Source: an uncultured Bradyrhizobium sp. (lineage in GTDB: Bacteria; Pseudomonadota; Alphaproteobacteria; Rhizobiales; Xanthobacteraceae). From it: DNA of 62,368 bases. Below are positions 34,247 through 43,342 of the stretch, piece by piece. The translations under genes were made by a program, and so were the position numbers. The stretch covers positions 1-62,368 of the forward strand of contig NZ_CAKZHY010000124.1 of NCBI RefSeq assembly GCF_936928535.1, given 5' to 3'. The number at the start of each line of letters is the position of its first letter. The stretch's first letter is position 1. A model generated the notes under the pieces. It was not told the origin of the DNA, ran no database searches, and saw only the letters and a list, made by a program, of their open reading frames with translations.

Positions 34247-37000
34247 TTATGACGCGGCTTTGAGCTTCGGCGTGGCACCGGGCTTCGGCCGACCGAGTTT
34301 CGCCAGAGCTTCACTGCGCACGAGCTTCAAGCCTTCCTTGGCGTCGTAGCCATGGATCTCCTTCACATCGAGCTTGCGCATGAAGTCGATGGTTTCCTGG
34401 GTGATGACCTGCCCTGGCACCATGATCGGGAAGCCCGGCGGATAGGGGATCACGAAGTTCGCCGAGACGAGTTCGGGACCTGCTTTCAGCCGCCGATCGA
34501 TTTCGGGATCGCCAAGGCGGATATGCTCGCAGCCCGCGACGTCATAGGCGGCATAGAAGCCGCTGCGGATGTCGCCCTCGTTGGTCTTGCCGCCGGCATC
34601 GCCGCGGAAGCTCGGGTGGAAGTGGGAGAAGTTCGGCAGGTCAGGAACGTCCTTCATCAAGCTCTTGACGCGCGCCTCGAAAGTCTTGCGCGCATTTTCG
34701 CCGCCTTGCACCAGCCCGCGATCGACCTCGCCTGCGATCTCGGCGAGGACGCGAATGAGATGCGCGACGTCGCTGCGGGTGTTGTTGATGTTGGACTGGA
34801 CCAGGACGGAGTTGCGCGAGGTCTTGTTGACCTGGATGTTGTATTCGTTGGCCAAGATACCCTTGAACTCGGTGCCATCGAATCCGGCCGTGCCGCACAC
34901 AAGCGTCATGCGGGTCGGATCGAGGCAGAACTCATCCTCGTCGAGGCTCTTCAGCGTATTCGCCCAGTTGACGCCAGCTGACAGATAATCCGTGAAGCCG
35001 CTCTGGCGGTATTGCGCCGGCACCATGGCGTCGGCGCCGAGGATGCGGAAGTATTTCGAGAGCAGCGGATTGTTGTTGACCGCCTGGCGGATCGCGAACG
35101 CGATCTCGATCGCATTGGCGACGAGCCCATAGCCCTCCAGCTCCATCTGCCGCCGCGAGATATCGAGGCTGGCGATGAGTTGCTGGTTCGGGCTGGTGGA
35201 GGCATGCGTAAACACGGCTTCCTTGAACTGCTGCTCGACCGTATGGAATTCGACGTCCTTGACCGACAGCATCGAACCCTGCCGGATCGCCGACATCGAC
35301 TTGTGGGTCGAGTTGGTCTGGTAGACCCGGAGCCGGATCTGCCGCGGGTCGGGAACGAGCCTTGTGCTCAGCAGCGTCTCATCCGTCGGGTTCTTGCCAA
35401 GCTGAGCCCGCTGCTTCTCATAGGCCTCGACCGACTTGGGATCGCGCATCCACGCCTCGATGTCGTTGGCGGCGCCGAGGCCGGTGCGGCGGCGCAGGAA
35501 CGGCGAGAAGCGCGCGAAGCCGAACCAGGCCTCGTCCCACAGGAAGATCAGGTCCGGCTTGATGGCGAGACACTCCTCCATCACCCGGCGGGTGTTGTAG
35601 ATGTGGCCGTCGAAGGTGCAGTTGGTCAGGTCCAGCATCTTGACGCGGTCGAGCCGGCCTTCGGCCCTGGCGTTGAGCAGCGCCTGCTTGATCGTCTTCA
35701 GCGGCACTGCGCCATACATCGAATATTCCGTCATCGGGAACGCTTCGACGTAGAGCGGCTGCGCGCCGGCGAGCACCATGCCGTAATGGTGCGACTTGTG
35801 GCAGTTGCGATCGACGATCGCGATGTCACCAGGCGCGAGCAGCGCCTGCACCGCCATCTTGTTCGAGGTCGAGGTCCCATTGGTGACGAAGAAGACGCGG
35901 TCGGCGCCAAGCGCCCTCGCCGCCTTTTCCTGGGCCTTCTTGATGTTGCCGGTCGGCTCCAGCATGCTGTCGAGGCCGCCGGTGGTGGCGCTGCTCTCGG
36001 CCAGGAACAAGTTCGGGCCGTAGAACTCGCCCATGTCGCGGATCCAGTCGGACTTGAAGATCGACTTGCCGCGGGCGATCGGCAGCGCGTGGAACGTTCC
36101 GATCGGGCGCTGTGCGTATTTCTTGAGATTGTCGAAGAACGGTGTGTCGTAGCGATCCTGGATGCCCTCGAGGATCGACAGATGCAGCTCCAACAACTCT
36201 TCCACCGAATAGAAGATGCGGCGGACGACATTGGCTTCGGGATTGCCGGCGAGCTCCTCGACGTCTCGGTTCGAGATCATGTAGAGGTCGAGCTCCGGCC
36301 TGATCCGCTTGATGACCTGGGCCAGGCGCAAGGCGGAGGCGTCGGATTCATCCTTCAGACCAGCCGTGGCCGTGATCGAACGGAGGACCGGCGCATCGTG
36401 CCGCGACCGGAGCGCAAAGCCTTCGTTGATGATGACGGCCCCGAGATTCGGATTGAGCATGGTGGCGCAGAAGGCGTCTTCCATGCTGCCGACGATGACC
36501 GGCTCGTAGATGAAGCCATCTTCCGGACGACGCAGCTTGCGCCATTCGGCCGCGAGCGCCGGCCACTGGCTTGACGGCATGCCGGTGACGATCAAAGTCT
36601 CGAAATAGGGCCGGCGAGCCGCGTGCGTGCCGAAGGTTGGCGACACCAGTTCGGGCGCATCACCATTGCCTTCATCCCTCGCATTCCAGTCGCCGGCATG
36701 CTGGCGGAAGGATCGCGTCGCCAAGGCCTGGGTGATCCGGGTCGCGAGCGAGCGGGAGGCTGCCGCATCGCCAGCGGACGCAGCCTCGCGCAGGGCCGCC
36801 ATCAATTGCAGGCCGGGATAGCCGTGGAATTCTTCCGTCACCGAAAGACTGGCCAGCGCCTCGTCATAGGCCGCACGATCGCCGCCGCGCGCCCAGACTT
36901 TGGCCGCCTCGACCAGATCGCGCCAATCGTCCGCCCGCGCGCCGGGACCGGAGAAGAACTGGTCGATGCGTTTTTGCGCGGCCTTGCTGTCCTTGGACAT
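34247..37000 (-). CDS. Orn/Lys/Arg-type amino acid decarboxylase (fold I, PLP)
   Basis: The 917-residue protein is larger than typical 710-760 residue arginine, lysine or ornithine decarboxylases, the extra length being N-terminal. It has the receiver-like wing domain (about 180-310), the PLP-binding core with TNGTSTSNKMAVQALLAPGD, DRNCHKSHHYG and LWDEAWFGF, the PLP lysine in NSTHKSMSA, and the family C-terminal domain. Decarboxylation consumes a cytoplasmic proton and releases CO2 and an amine. It leads an operon with an AspT-like exchanger and has an FNR/FixK box 67 bases upstream. The ATG at 37000 was chosen for its gggagag site; 68 upstream residues lie in the promoter region. Confidence 0.93.
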   Translation of the reverse strand: MSKDSKAAQKRIDQFFSGPGARADDWRDLVEAAKVWARGGDRAAYDEALASLSVTEEFHGYPGLQLMAALREAASAGDAAASRSLATRITQALATRSFRQHAGDWNARDEGNGDAPELVSPTFGTHAARRPYFETLIVTGMPSSQWPALAAEWRKLRRPEDGFIYEPVIVGSMEDAFCATMLNPNLGAVIINEGFALRSRHDAPVLRSITATAGLKDESDASALRLAQVIKRIRPELDLYMISNRDVEELAGNPEANVVRRIFYSVEELLELHLSILEGIQDRYDTPFFDNLKKYAQRPIGTFHALPIARGKSIFKSDWIRDMGEFYGPNLFLAESSATTGGLDSMLEPTGNIKKAQEKAARALGADRVFFVTNGTSTSNKMAVQALLAPGDIAIVDRNCHKSHHYGMVLAGAQPLYVEAFPMTEYSMYGAVPLKTIKQALLNARAEGRLDRVKMLDLTNCTFDGHIYNTRRVMEECLAIKPDLIFLWDEAWFGFARFSPFLRRRTGLGAANDIEAWMRDPKSVEAYEKQRAQLGKNPTDETLLSTRLVPDPRQIRLRVYQTNSTHKSMSAIRQGSMLSVKDVEFHTVEQQFKEAVFTHASTSPNQQLIASLDISRRQMELEGYGLVANAIEIAFAIRQAVNNNPLLSKYFRILGADAMVPAQYRQSGFTDYLSAGVNWANTLKSLDEDEFCLDPTRMTLVCGTAGFDGTEFKGILANEYNIQVNKTSRNSVLVQSNINNTRSDVAHLIRVLAEIAGEVDRGLVQGGENARKTFEARVKSLMKDVPDLPNFSHFHPSFRGDAGGKTNEGDIRSGFYAAYDVAGCEHIRLGDPEIDRRLKAGPELVSANFVIPYPPGFPIMVPGQVITQETIDFMRKLDVKEIHGYDAKEGLKLVRSEALAKLGRPKPGATPKLKAAS

Positions 37001-37066
37001 ATGTCTCTCCCGATCCTCAAAGACGAAAGGTGATGCGGGATCGTGCTTTCGGCGCCGGTCGCCCCA

Positions 37067-37080
37067 TTGATCCAAGTCAA
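37067..37080. promoter_or_regulatory. FNR/FixK-type box upstream of the decarboxylase operon
   Basis: ttgatccaagtcaa matches TTGA-N6-TCAA with one asymmetric base. It lies between the SulP stop and the decarboxylase start, 67 bases before the latter. Confidence 0.68.
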
Positions 37081-37137
37081 CGGTCGCGCGCATTCTCGGA
37101 ATGCCGGCCACGGCCGTTCGCGTCGCAACACGCGGCC

Positions 37138-38841
37138 TCAGGCCGTTCGCTGAGCCGGACCGGGCGTGTTTTCGCCGAGCACGCTGTCGAGCGAGCGCAG
37201 CCACTGACCGCTGTCGGTTTTCTCGGCGAGCCCCTCGGCGCGCAGGAGGTCACGAAGCTGCGCATGCGCGCCGACGATGCAGAGGCCCACCCGGCGCGCG
37301 GCAAGCTCGTCGTGGAGATCGTGCAGCATGCGTGCGCCCGCCAGATCGATATAGGGCGACGCCGAAAGATCGCAGGCGACAAGTTGGACGCCCGGCGAAC
37401 TCCGCAGCGCGGTCAGGACCGTGTCCAGAATGGTTTCGGCGTTGATGTAGAGCAGCGAAGCTTCGGGGCGAAACGCCATGATGCCAACGAGCGGCTCGAC
37501 GTCCGCGTGCCGCGCGCTGTCCGAGTAGCGGCCGCTGCCCGGCAAGCGGCCGAGAAACGCGACGTTCGGCCTGGAGGCGCGCGCCAGGAGCAGGACAATC
37601 GACGCGATCGAGGCCAGCAGGACGCCCTGGAGGATGCCGAGCAACAGCACGGCGATCAGGGCGATCGTGGCAGCGTAGAAGTCGATCCGGCTCACTTGCC
37701 ACATCCGCACCAGCGCACGGATATCGACCAGCTTGTAGACCGCAGCAAAGACGATCGCCGCGAGCACCGCCTTTGGCAGGTTGGTCAGCAGCCCCGTGAA
37801 AAACAAAAGACAGAGCCCGAGCGTGACCGAACAGATGACGAGCGCCAGAGGTGTTCGCGCACCGGCGCTGTCATTGACCGCCGATTGCGACAAGCCGCCG
37901 GCGACGGGATAGCCATGGCCGAAGGCGGCCGCGAGGTTCGCGGCACCCAACCCCAAAAACTCCTGACGGACGTCGAGAGGATAGCCGTGCTTGGCCGCGA
38001 AGCTCCGAGCCGCCGAAACGCCCTCGATGTAGGCCAGCAGCACGCACCCTGCAGCGAGCGGAAACAAATCGTCGAACTCGAGCAGGCCGAAGGTCGGCAT
38101 GCCCAGCGCCGGGAGCCCCTCCGGAATCTTCCCGGTAACGGGCACGCCCAGGCCGGGAAAGCCGAACAACGTCGCCACCACAATCGCGAGCGCCACGACC
38201 GTGATGCCGACCGGCTTCCCGGGCAACAGCCGTTCGCCGAGCAGAAGCAGCAGGAGTGCGACTGCACCGATCCCCAGCACCAGGACATCGAGATGGCCAA
38301 GCTGGCCTGCCAGTTTAAACGCGCGGTCGAAAAAATTGTGTCCGCCGCCGGCAACGCCGAAAAGGCTCGGCAACTGGCTCATGATGATGGTGAGCCCCGC
38401 CCCCGCCTTGAATCCCACCAGGATGCTGTCGCTGACAAGCCGAACCAGCACACTGAGCTTGAACAGCCAGGCGACGAAGCAGAGCACGGCAACGCCGAAA
38501 GCCGCGAGACTTGCGATCTGCGCATACTTCACGGCATCGCCGCCGGCGAGCGCGCCGACGGTCGCGGCAATCATCAGCGAGATCGCCGAAGTCGGCCCGA
38601 TCGCCAACTGCCTGGAAGCCCCAAGCAAGGCATAACCAACGCCGCCGAGCATGTAGCCATAGACCCCGATCTGCGGCTGCAGGCCGGCAAGCGCCGCGTA
38701 GGCCAGCGAGACCGGAATGGCGTAGGCCGCAAGCGTGACGCCGGCGACGGCATCGGAGGCAAGCCATTCGCGACGATAAGCGGCCAGCCAGCCGGCCGGT
38801 GGAAAGAAGCGCGTCCAGTTCGGTTCGGATGGCGTATTCAT
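37138..38841 (-). CDS. SulP-family anion transporter with STAS domain
   Basis: The 567-residue protein has the SulP membrane domain (TLAAYAIPVSLAYAALAGLQ, PTSAISLMIAATVGALAGG, and FGHGYPVAGGLSQSAVNDSA) and a C-terminal STAS domain from about residue 440 (LLYINAETILDTV, CDLSASPYIDLAGARML). SulP proteins carry sulfate, bicarbonate or dicarboxylates; which one is open. Its ATG overlaps the DUF1275 stop (ATGA). A bicarbonate role would fit CO2 made by the neighbouring decarboxylase; that is inference. Confidence 0.92.
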   Translation of the reverse strand: MNTPSEPNWTRFFPPAGWLAAYRREWLASDAVAGVTLAAYAIPVSLAYAALAGLQPQIGVYGYMLGGVGYALLGASRQLAIGPTSAISLMIAATVGALAGGDAVKYAQIASLAAFGVAVLCFVAWLFKLSVLVRLVSDSILVGFKAGAGLTIIMSQLPSLFGVAGGGHNFFDRAFKLAGQLGHLDVLVLGIGAVALLLLLLGERLLPGKPVGITVVALAIVVATLFGFPGLGVPVTGKIPEGLPALGMPTFGLLEFDDLFPLAAGCVLLAYIEGVSAARSFAAKHGYPLDVRQEFLGLGAANLAAAFGHGYPVAGGLSQSAVNDSAGARTPLALVICSVTLGLCLLFFTGLLTNLPKAVLAAIVFAAVYKLVDIRALVRMWQVSRIDFYAATIALIAVLLLGILQGVLLASIASIVLLLARASRPNVAFLGRLPGSGRYSDSARHADVEPLVGIMAFRPEASLLYINAETILDTVLTALRSSPGVQLVACDLSASPYIDLAGARMLHDLHDELAARRVGLCIVGAHAQLRDLLRAEGLAEKTDSGQWLRSLDSVLGENTPGPAQRTA

Positions 38842-39518
38842 GCGACCACCCCACGTGGCGTCGCTTCGCAGCGCAGCAGGACCATCAGCAGCACGATCAC
38901 GGGAATGCCGAGCGCTAGTTTGGGAATGGTCTCGGTGGCAAGAGCGCCGGCCGCAGCGCCGCAGCCGAACACCGCGCACAGTGCAAAGAAGATCGCCGAC
39001 TTCCGCAATGTCCCCATCGGTGCGCCGCCGTAGACGACCGCGAAGACGTTCTCGACGGTCTGACGCATATTGCCGGTGATCATCACCGTGCTACAGACGG
39101 TTCCCTCGACCTTGACGAACATCGCTGCCTGCATCGCCGCAACCATCGAAATGCCGAGTGTCCCAGCCAGATCCGGCAGCCGATTGTGCAAGATGCCGAT
39201 CACGATCAAGAAGATGATCTCGACTAGGACGCTGAGCCCGCTGGCCCTTTCGCCTGCGACACGGCGCAGCCAGGCGGCAACGACAATGCCGGCGGTGAAG
39301 GCCAGGATGGGCGGCACGAAATGCAGTGCCTTGGTCCAATCGCCGGCCATGGCGTAGACCCAGAGAAAGATCACATTGGCGGTCTGGGCATTCGCCATGA
39401 CGCCATGGATGATCCAGGTAAAGGCGTCGATGTAGCCACCGGCGAACGCCAGCAGCATGACGACCTCGACCGTCTCGTCGCGGCGGATCGCGCTGGCGGC
39501 AACGTCCAGAGTGCTCAT
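38838..39518 (-). CDS. DUF1275 (YoaK-type) membrane protein
   Basis: The 226-residue protein has six or so hydrophobic segments and the DUF1275 signatures GGYIDAFTWIIHGVMANAQT and VCSTVMITGNMRQTVENVF. The family is of unknown function. It is the first gene of the DUF1275-SulP pair, coupled by ATGA, and faces an FNR/FixK box 67 bases upstream, which is shared with the AspT-type gene on the other strand. Confidence 0.9.
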   Translation of the reverse strand: MSTLDVAASAIRRDETVEVVMLLAFAGGYIDAFTWIIHGVMANAQTANVIFLWVYAMAGDWTKALHFVPPILAFTAGIVVAAWLRRVAGERASGLSVLVEIIFLIVIGILHNRLPDLAGTLGISMVAAMQAAMFVKVEGTVCSTVMITGNMRQTVENVFAVVYGGAPMGTLRKSAIFFALCAVFGCGAAAGALATETIPKLALGIPVIVLLMVLLRCEATPRGVVA

Positions 39519-39584
39519 GTCCGCAGGACTGGCTGTCGCAAACTGTTCATCCTACCATAGGCGTCTTCGCGCATCCGCTGCAGC

Positions 39585-39598
39585 TTGATCTGGATCAA
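39585..39598. promoter_or_regulatory. FNR/FixK-type box in a second divergent promoter
   Basis: ttgatctggatcaa lies 67 bases from the DUF1275 start and 57 bases from the AspT-type start at 39655, so it can control both directions. Confidence 0.72.
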
Positions 39599-39654
39599 GC
39601 AATCTTTCCCTCCGGCAAATCAAATCGTAGGAAATCCGCGGAGGAACTTCGATC

Positions 39655-41343
39655 ATGAGCACCGTCCAGTGGATGATCTCCACCGCACCGGAAATCTTCC
39701 TGCTGCTGGCGATCGCGATCGGCACCGTTCTCGGGCGCCTCAAGGTTCGTGGCTTCGCGCTCGGCACGACCGCCTGCATCTTGATCGTCGCCGTGCTGAT
39801 CGGCCAACTCGGCAGCTTCTCCTTCCCGCCGGTGCTTCGCGGCATCCTGTTCAGCCTGTTCGTCTTCACGATCGGCTACCGCTCTGGCCCGGAGTTCTTC
39901 GCCTCCTTGAGCATCCGGACGCTGGCTCAGGTCGTGCTGTCGCTGGTGATCGGTGCAACGGGCCTCATGCTCGTGCTGATCTTTGCCCACCTGTTCAAGC
40001 TCGATACCGGCACCGCTGCCGGCCTCACTGCCGGCGCGCTCACCCAGTCCTCGGTGATCGGTACCGCATCAGGCGCGCTGGCGCAGCTCGGCCTCGCGCC
40101 CGACGTCTTGAAACAACAGGAAGCCAATATCGCCGCCGGCTATGCCGTGACTTACGTGCTCGGCTACATCCTGACGCTGCTGTTCGTCCCCTTCGTCGCG
40201 CCGCGGCTGATGCGGGTCGATCTGAAGGCGGAGGCCAAGAAGCTGGAGGCCGAGCTTGCCGGCGGCATTCCCGCGAAGACGGACAATCTGTCCTACCGCA
40301 AATTCCAGGCACGGGCCTATCGCGTCTCGGCCGCAGCCGGCCGCACCGTCGAAGCCATCGAAGCCGAAATCGGCGGACGCACCATCGTCGAGCGGATTGT
40401 CCGCCAGGGCGCCGACGTCGGACCGCATCGCGATGTCGTGCTCGAAAATGGTGACGCCATCGTCCTGACCGGCCCGACCGCGGCGATCGTTGCGGCCAAG
40501 CCGGTTATCGGCGCCGAAATCGACGCCGACGAATTGTTGCGCAACCTGCCCGGCAACGTCATCGACGTCCTGGTGGAGAGCCGCAAACTGCACGGCCGCT
40601 CGATCCGGGAAGTCGCCGATATCGTCGGCAATAACGCGCGCGGCGTCTTCCTGCGCGCCATGACCCGGATGGGCCGCGAAGTGCCGCTCGGGCCCGACAC
40701 GCGCGTGTATGTCGGCGACGTCATGACGCTGGTCGGCAGCACCGCCAATATCGCGCGGGCGACCGCGCAGGTTGGCTCTGCCCTGAACACGAGCGACCGC
40801 ACAGACATCGCATTTCTTGCCGCCGGCATTGCCGTCGGTCTTCTGGCCGGTCTCGCCAGCTTCAGGGTTGGCAACGTTGCGCTGACGCTGGGCGGCGGAG
40901 GCGGCGCGCTGATCGCAGGTCTCGTCTGCGGCTGGCTGCGTTCGCGCAAACCGACCATGGGCGCGATGCCGCCGGCCGCACAGCAGACCTTGAGCGATAT
41001 CGGGCTCGGCGGCTTCATTGCGGCGATCGGCCTCGGCAACGGCCTTGCCGCCTGGTCGGCGATCCAGGCCCATGGCATGTTGCTGGTTGGCATGGGGATG
41101 GTCGTCACGCTGGTCCCGCTGACGGTCGGTACGATAGTCGCCTATTACGTGCTTCGGATGAACCCGGTTGTGACCTGCGGCGCGCTGGCCGGCGCCATGA
41201 CGGTCGATGCTGCCGTGACCGGCGTCTGCGATGTTGCCGAGAGCAAGACGCCGGTGCTTGGCGTTGCGGTGCCGTATGCGGTCGGCAACGTCGTGCTGAC
41301 GGTGCTCGGCCCGATCGTTGTCGCCGCAACATATTCGGGATGA
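39655..41343 (+). CDS. Second AspT-like amino acid exchanger
   Basis: This 562-residue protein has the same architecture as the one at 32529: five-helix halves, a middle with two RCK_C-like domains (about 210-370), family motifs FTIGYRSGPEFFASLS and GLTAGALTQSSVIGTASGAL, and a late GALAGAMTVDAAVTGVCDVA. It is a divergent paralogue rather than a recent copy. The gaggaact site lies before the ATG at 39655. It leads a three-gene run with an alpha/beta hydrolase and an IalB protein under an FNR/FixK box. The substrate is unknown; two exchangers of one family within 7 kb suggest different amino acids. Confidence 0.88.
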   Translation: MSTVQWMISTAPEIFLLLAIAIGTVLGRLKVRGFALGTTACILIVAVLIGQLGSFSFPPVLRGILFSLFVFTIGYRSGPEFFASLSIRTLAQVVLSLVIGATGLMLVLIFAHLFKLDTGTAAGLTAGALTQSSVIGTASGALAQLGLAPDVLKQQEANIAAGYAVTYVLGYILTLLFVPFVAPRLMRVDLKAEAKKLEAELAGGIPAKTDNLSYRKFQARAYRVSAAAGRTVEAIEAEIGGRTIVERIVRQGADVGPHRDVVLENGDAIVLTGPTAAIVAAKPVIGAEIDADELLRNLPGNVIDVLVESRKLHGRSIREVADIVGNNARGVFLRAMTRMGREVPLGPDTRVYVGDVMTLVGSTANIARATAQVGSALNTSDRTDIAFLAAGIAVGLLAGLASFRVGNVALTLGGGGGALIAGLVCGWLRSRKPTMGAMPPAAQQTLSDIGLGGFIAAIGLGNGLAAWSAIQAHGMLLVGMGMVVTLVPLTVGTIVAYYVLRMNPVVTCGALAGAMTVDAAVTGVCDVAESKTPVLGVAVPYAVGNVVLTVLGPIVVAATYSG

Positions 41344-41354
41344 GGGAGGCCATG

Positions 41355-42239
41355 ATGGGTCCCCTGCTTGCGATTCTTCGCCGGTTCATGGCTGCCATCC
41401 TGGTTCTTCCCGTCCTTGCGCTGCACGCGCACGCCGAAGACGAAGTCCGGATCCAGGAGGAGATCTGGGCACTGCCTCTGCCGCTACCGATGTTCGCCTA
41501 TCTGGTCCGGCCGGTTGGTGAGGGTCCCTTTCCGCTGGTGATCATGAACCATGGCGTTTCGCTCAATCCGACCGACCGCAGCTTCTTCCCGCTGGTCGAA
41601 TTCCGCGACGCCGCCAAATGGTTCGCGAAGCGCGGCAATCTGGTCGTGGCGCCGGTCGGGAGCGGCTATGGCGCAACCGCCATCGACATTCCGGATCGGG
41701 CGCTCTACGGCCCGTTCTTCTCCAAGATCGGCAAATGCATCAACCCCAACTTCCTCGATGCCGGGCTCGCGGTCGCACAAGTCGACCTCTGGATCATCGA
41801 CTACATGGCCGCCGAGAAGCGCATCATTCCGAACAACGTCGTCGTGGTCGGCCAGTCCGCCGGCGGCTGGGCCGCGATTGCCCTTTCCAGCATGAACCCA
41901 CCACCGGTGAAGGCGATCATCACTTTCGCCGCCGGCCGCGGCGGCCGCGTCGGTGGCAAGCCCAACAACAATTGCGCGCCTGACAAGCTGGTCGAAGCGA
42001 CCGCCGATTTCGGCCGCACCTCGCGCGTGCCGATGCTGTGGATTTACCTCGAGAACGACACGTTCTTCGGTCCCGCACTGTCGCGGCGGATGCGTGACGC
42101 ATTCACGGCCGCCGGCGGCAAGGCCGAGTATCATCTGATGCCGCCATTCGGCAACGAAGGTCACTTTTTCATTGGTTCACCGGACGCGGTCCCGATCTGG
42201 TCGCCGCTGGTGGCCAAGTTCCTCGACGCGCAGAAATAG
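41355..42239 (+). CDS. Exported alpha/beta hydrolase
   Basis: The 294-residue protein has a signal peptide (AAILVLPVLALHAHAED), the oxyanion strand PLVIMNHGVSL, the nucleophile elbow GQSAGGW with Ser, and a late Asp/His pair (ENDTFFGP, GNEGHFFIG). It is probably a periplasmic esterase/dienelactone-hydrolase-like enzyme; the substrate is unknown. The gene could start at 41340 as an ATGA overlap with the exchanger stop, but gggagg at 41344-41349 is well spaced only for the ATG at 41355. Confidence 0.85.
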   Translation: MGPLLAILRRFMAAILVLPVLALHAHAEDEVRIQEEIWALPLPLPMFAYLVRPVGEGPFPLVIMNHGVSLNPTDRSFFPLVEFRDAAKWFAKRGNLVVAPVGSGYGATAIDIPDRALYGPFFSKIGKCINPNFLDAGLAVAQVDLWIIDYMAAEKRIIPNNVVVVGQSAGGWAAIALSSMNPPPVKAIITFAAGRGGRVGGKPNNNCAPDKLVEATADFGRTSRVPMLWIYLENDTFFGPALSRRMRDAFTAAGGKAEYHLMPPFGNEGHFFIGSPDAVPIWSPLVAKFLDAQK

Positions 42240-42247
42240 AGACAACC

Positions 42248-42832
42248 ATGACCAATGTTCGTGACCATCTGACAGCCTTTCTGGCTCTGATTGTCGCCGG
42301 CGCCGCGATGTCTTCGGCCAACTCGGCGCCGAAGAAGGCAGATACCGAAAAGCCCGCTGAAGTCACCGCTCGCGGTCAGCGGGAGGCCAAGGACATTGCC
42401 TATGGCGATTGGCAGAAGCTCTGCTTCAAGGCCGGAGGCGCCCCGACCCTGTGCCGGACGTCGATCACCGGAAAATTCCCGACCGGCCAGATGGCCGTCC
42501 GCATCGACCTGATCGAGCGAGAAGACAGCTCGGCCGCCCGGCTGCAACTCTTCGTCCCTGTCGGCATGTATCTTCAGCAGCCGGCAACACTAACCGTCGA
42601 TCAGGGCAAGCCCGTGCGCGTGCCCTATAGCTGGTGTTTGACCAACACGTGTATCGCGGCCGATGTCGCGCCGCCGAGGATCATCAAGGAGATGGACGCG
42701 GGACAGGCCCTGGTGCTCCAGGTCGTCGATTCAAGCCTGTTGGCGACGACGACGTCGGTGCCGCTGGCGAATTTCGCGGCGGTTCACAAGGGCGCGCCAG
42801 CCAAGATACTGGAGCAATATGTCGACGAATGA
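42248..42832 (+). CDS. Invasion-associated locus B (IalB) family protein
   Basis: The 194-residue protein has a signal peptide and the IalB pattern of paired cysteines: YGDWQKLCFKAGGAPTLCRT and PYSWCLTNTCIAADV, with QMAVRIDLIE between. IalB proteins are envelope-located and widely found in rhizobia without agreed function. It starts eight bases after the hydrolase stop and ends the plus-strand run. Confidence 0.87.
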   Translation: MTNVRDHLTAFLALIVAGAAMSSANSAPKKADTEKPAEVTARGQREAKDIAYGDWQKLCFKAGGAPTLCRTSITGKFPTGQMAVRIDLIEREDSSAARLQLFVPVGMYLQQPATLTVDQGKPVRVPYSWCLTNTCIAADVAPPRIIKEMDAGQALVLQVVDSSLLATTTSVPLANFAAVHKGAPAKILEQYVDE

Positions 42833-42846
42833 GTCCTTCCGGCAAG

Positions 42847-43215
42847 TCAGGCGGCCGATGCACGTACGACCGAGGCGATCAGCAATTGCGCCGAGAATGG
42901 CTTTGTCAGGTATGCAACGCATCCTGATGCAATCGCGGCAGCACGATTTGCCGCATTGTCGTTGCCGGTGATGTAGATAACAGGCGCAACGACCCCCTGC
43001 CCTGCCAGTCGGCGCCGCAGCTCGATGCCCGATTTTCCGTCAAGATTGATGTCGAGCACGATGCAGAGCGCCTCGTCGAACTTGCCTCGTTCGAGCAAGG
43101 CGTTCGCCGAGTCGAACAGCGTTGCAGCGAACCCGTGCGCGCGAAGCAGCCTGCTCAAGCTGGTCCGCATCGAGAGGTCGTCATCGACGACGAAAACCGT
43201 GTCGCAGGACGGCAA
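42847..43215 (-). CDS. Receiver-only response regulator
   Basis: The 122-residue protein is a single REC domain: VVDDDLSMRTSLSRL at the start, phospho-acceptor Asp in IVLDINLDGKSG near residue 55, the Thr in YITGND, and the conserved Lys in YLTKPFS. There is no output domain, so it probably acts in a phosphorelay or by protein contact. It resembles the receiver half of FixJ-type regulators. The motif at 43289 upstream matches the inverted repeat near the FixK-like gene. Confidence 0.9.
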   Translation of the reverse strand: MPSCDTVFVVDDDLSMRTSLSRLLRAHGFAATLFDSANALLERGKFDEALCIVLDINLDGKSGIELRRRLAGQGVVAPVIYITGNDNAANRAAAIASGCVAYLTKPFSAQLLIASVVRASAA

Positions 43216-43288
43216 GGGAGCGACCTTTCAGGCCAGCGCTATTTGCAGCGCGACGCCTGCACGGCAGCATTGCCGCGTGAATTTTCAT

Positions 43289-43306
43289 ATTGTACCTTGG
43301 GGCAGT
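43289..43306. promoter_or_regulatory. Near-copy of the 44.1-kb inverted-repeat element upstream of the receiver gene
   Basis: attgtaccttggggcagt shares a 15-base core (TTGTACCTwGGGGCA, one difference) with the element at 44102-44135. It lies about 75-90 bases before the receiver-only gene start. It may be the site of the adjacent FixJ-like regulator. Confidence 0.45.
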
Positions 43307-43342
43307 GCCATTGCGGCAAACCATCATCCCGACGATGGAAAC

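Noticed and set aside
35012..36574. A 520-codon plus-strand frame opposite the decarboxylase
   Set aside because: Antisense reading of a well-supported enzyme gene; His/Arg/Leu-rich without motif.
37030..39033. A 667-codon plus-strand frame opposite SulP and DUF1275
   Set aside because: Antisense shadow with heavy Arg/Gln/Asp content; the minus-strand genes have clear families and an ATGA coupling.
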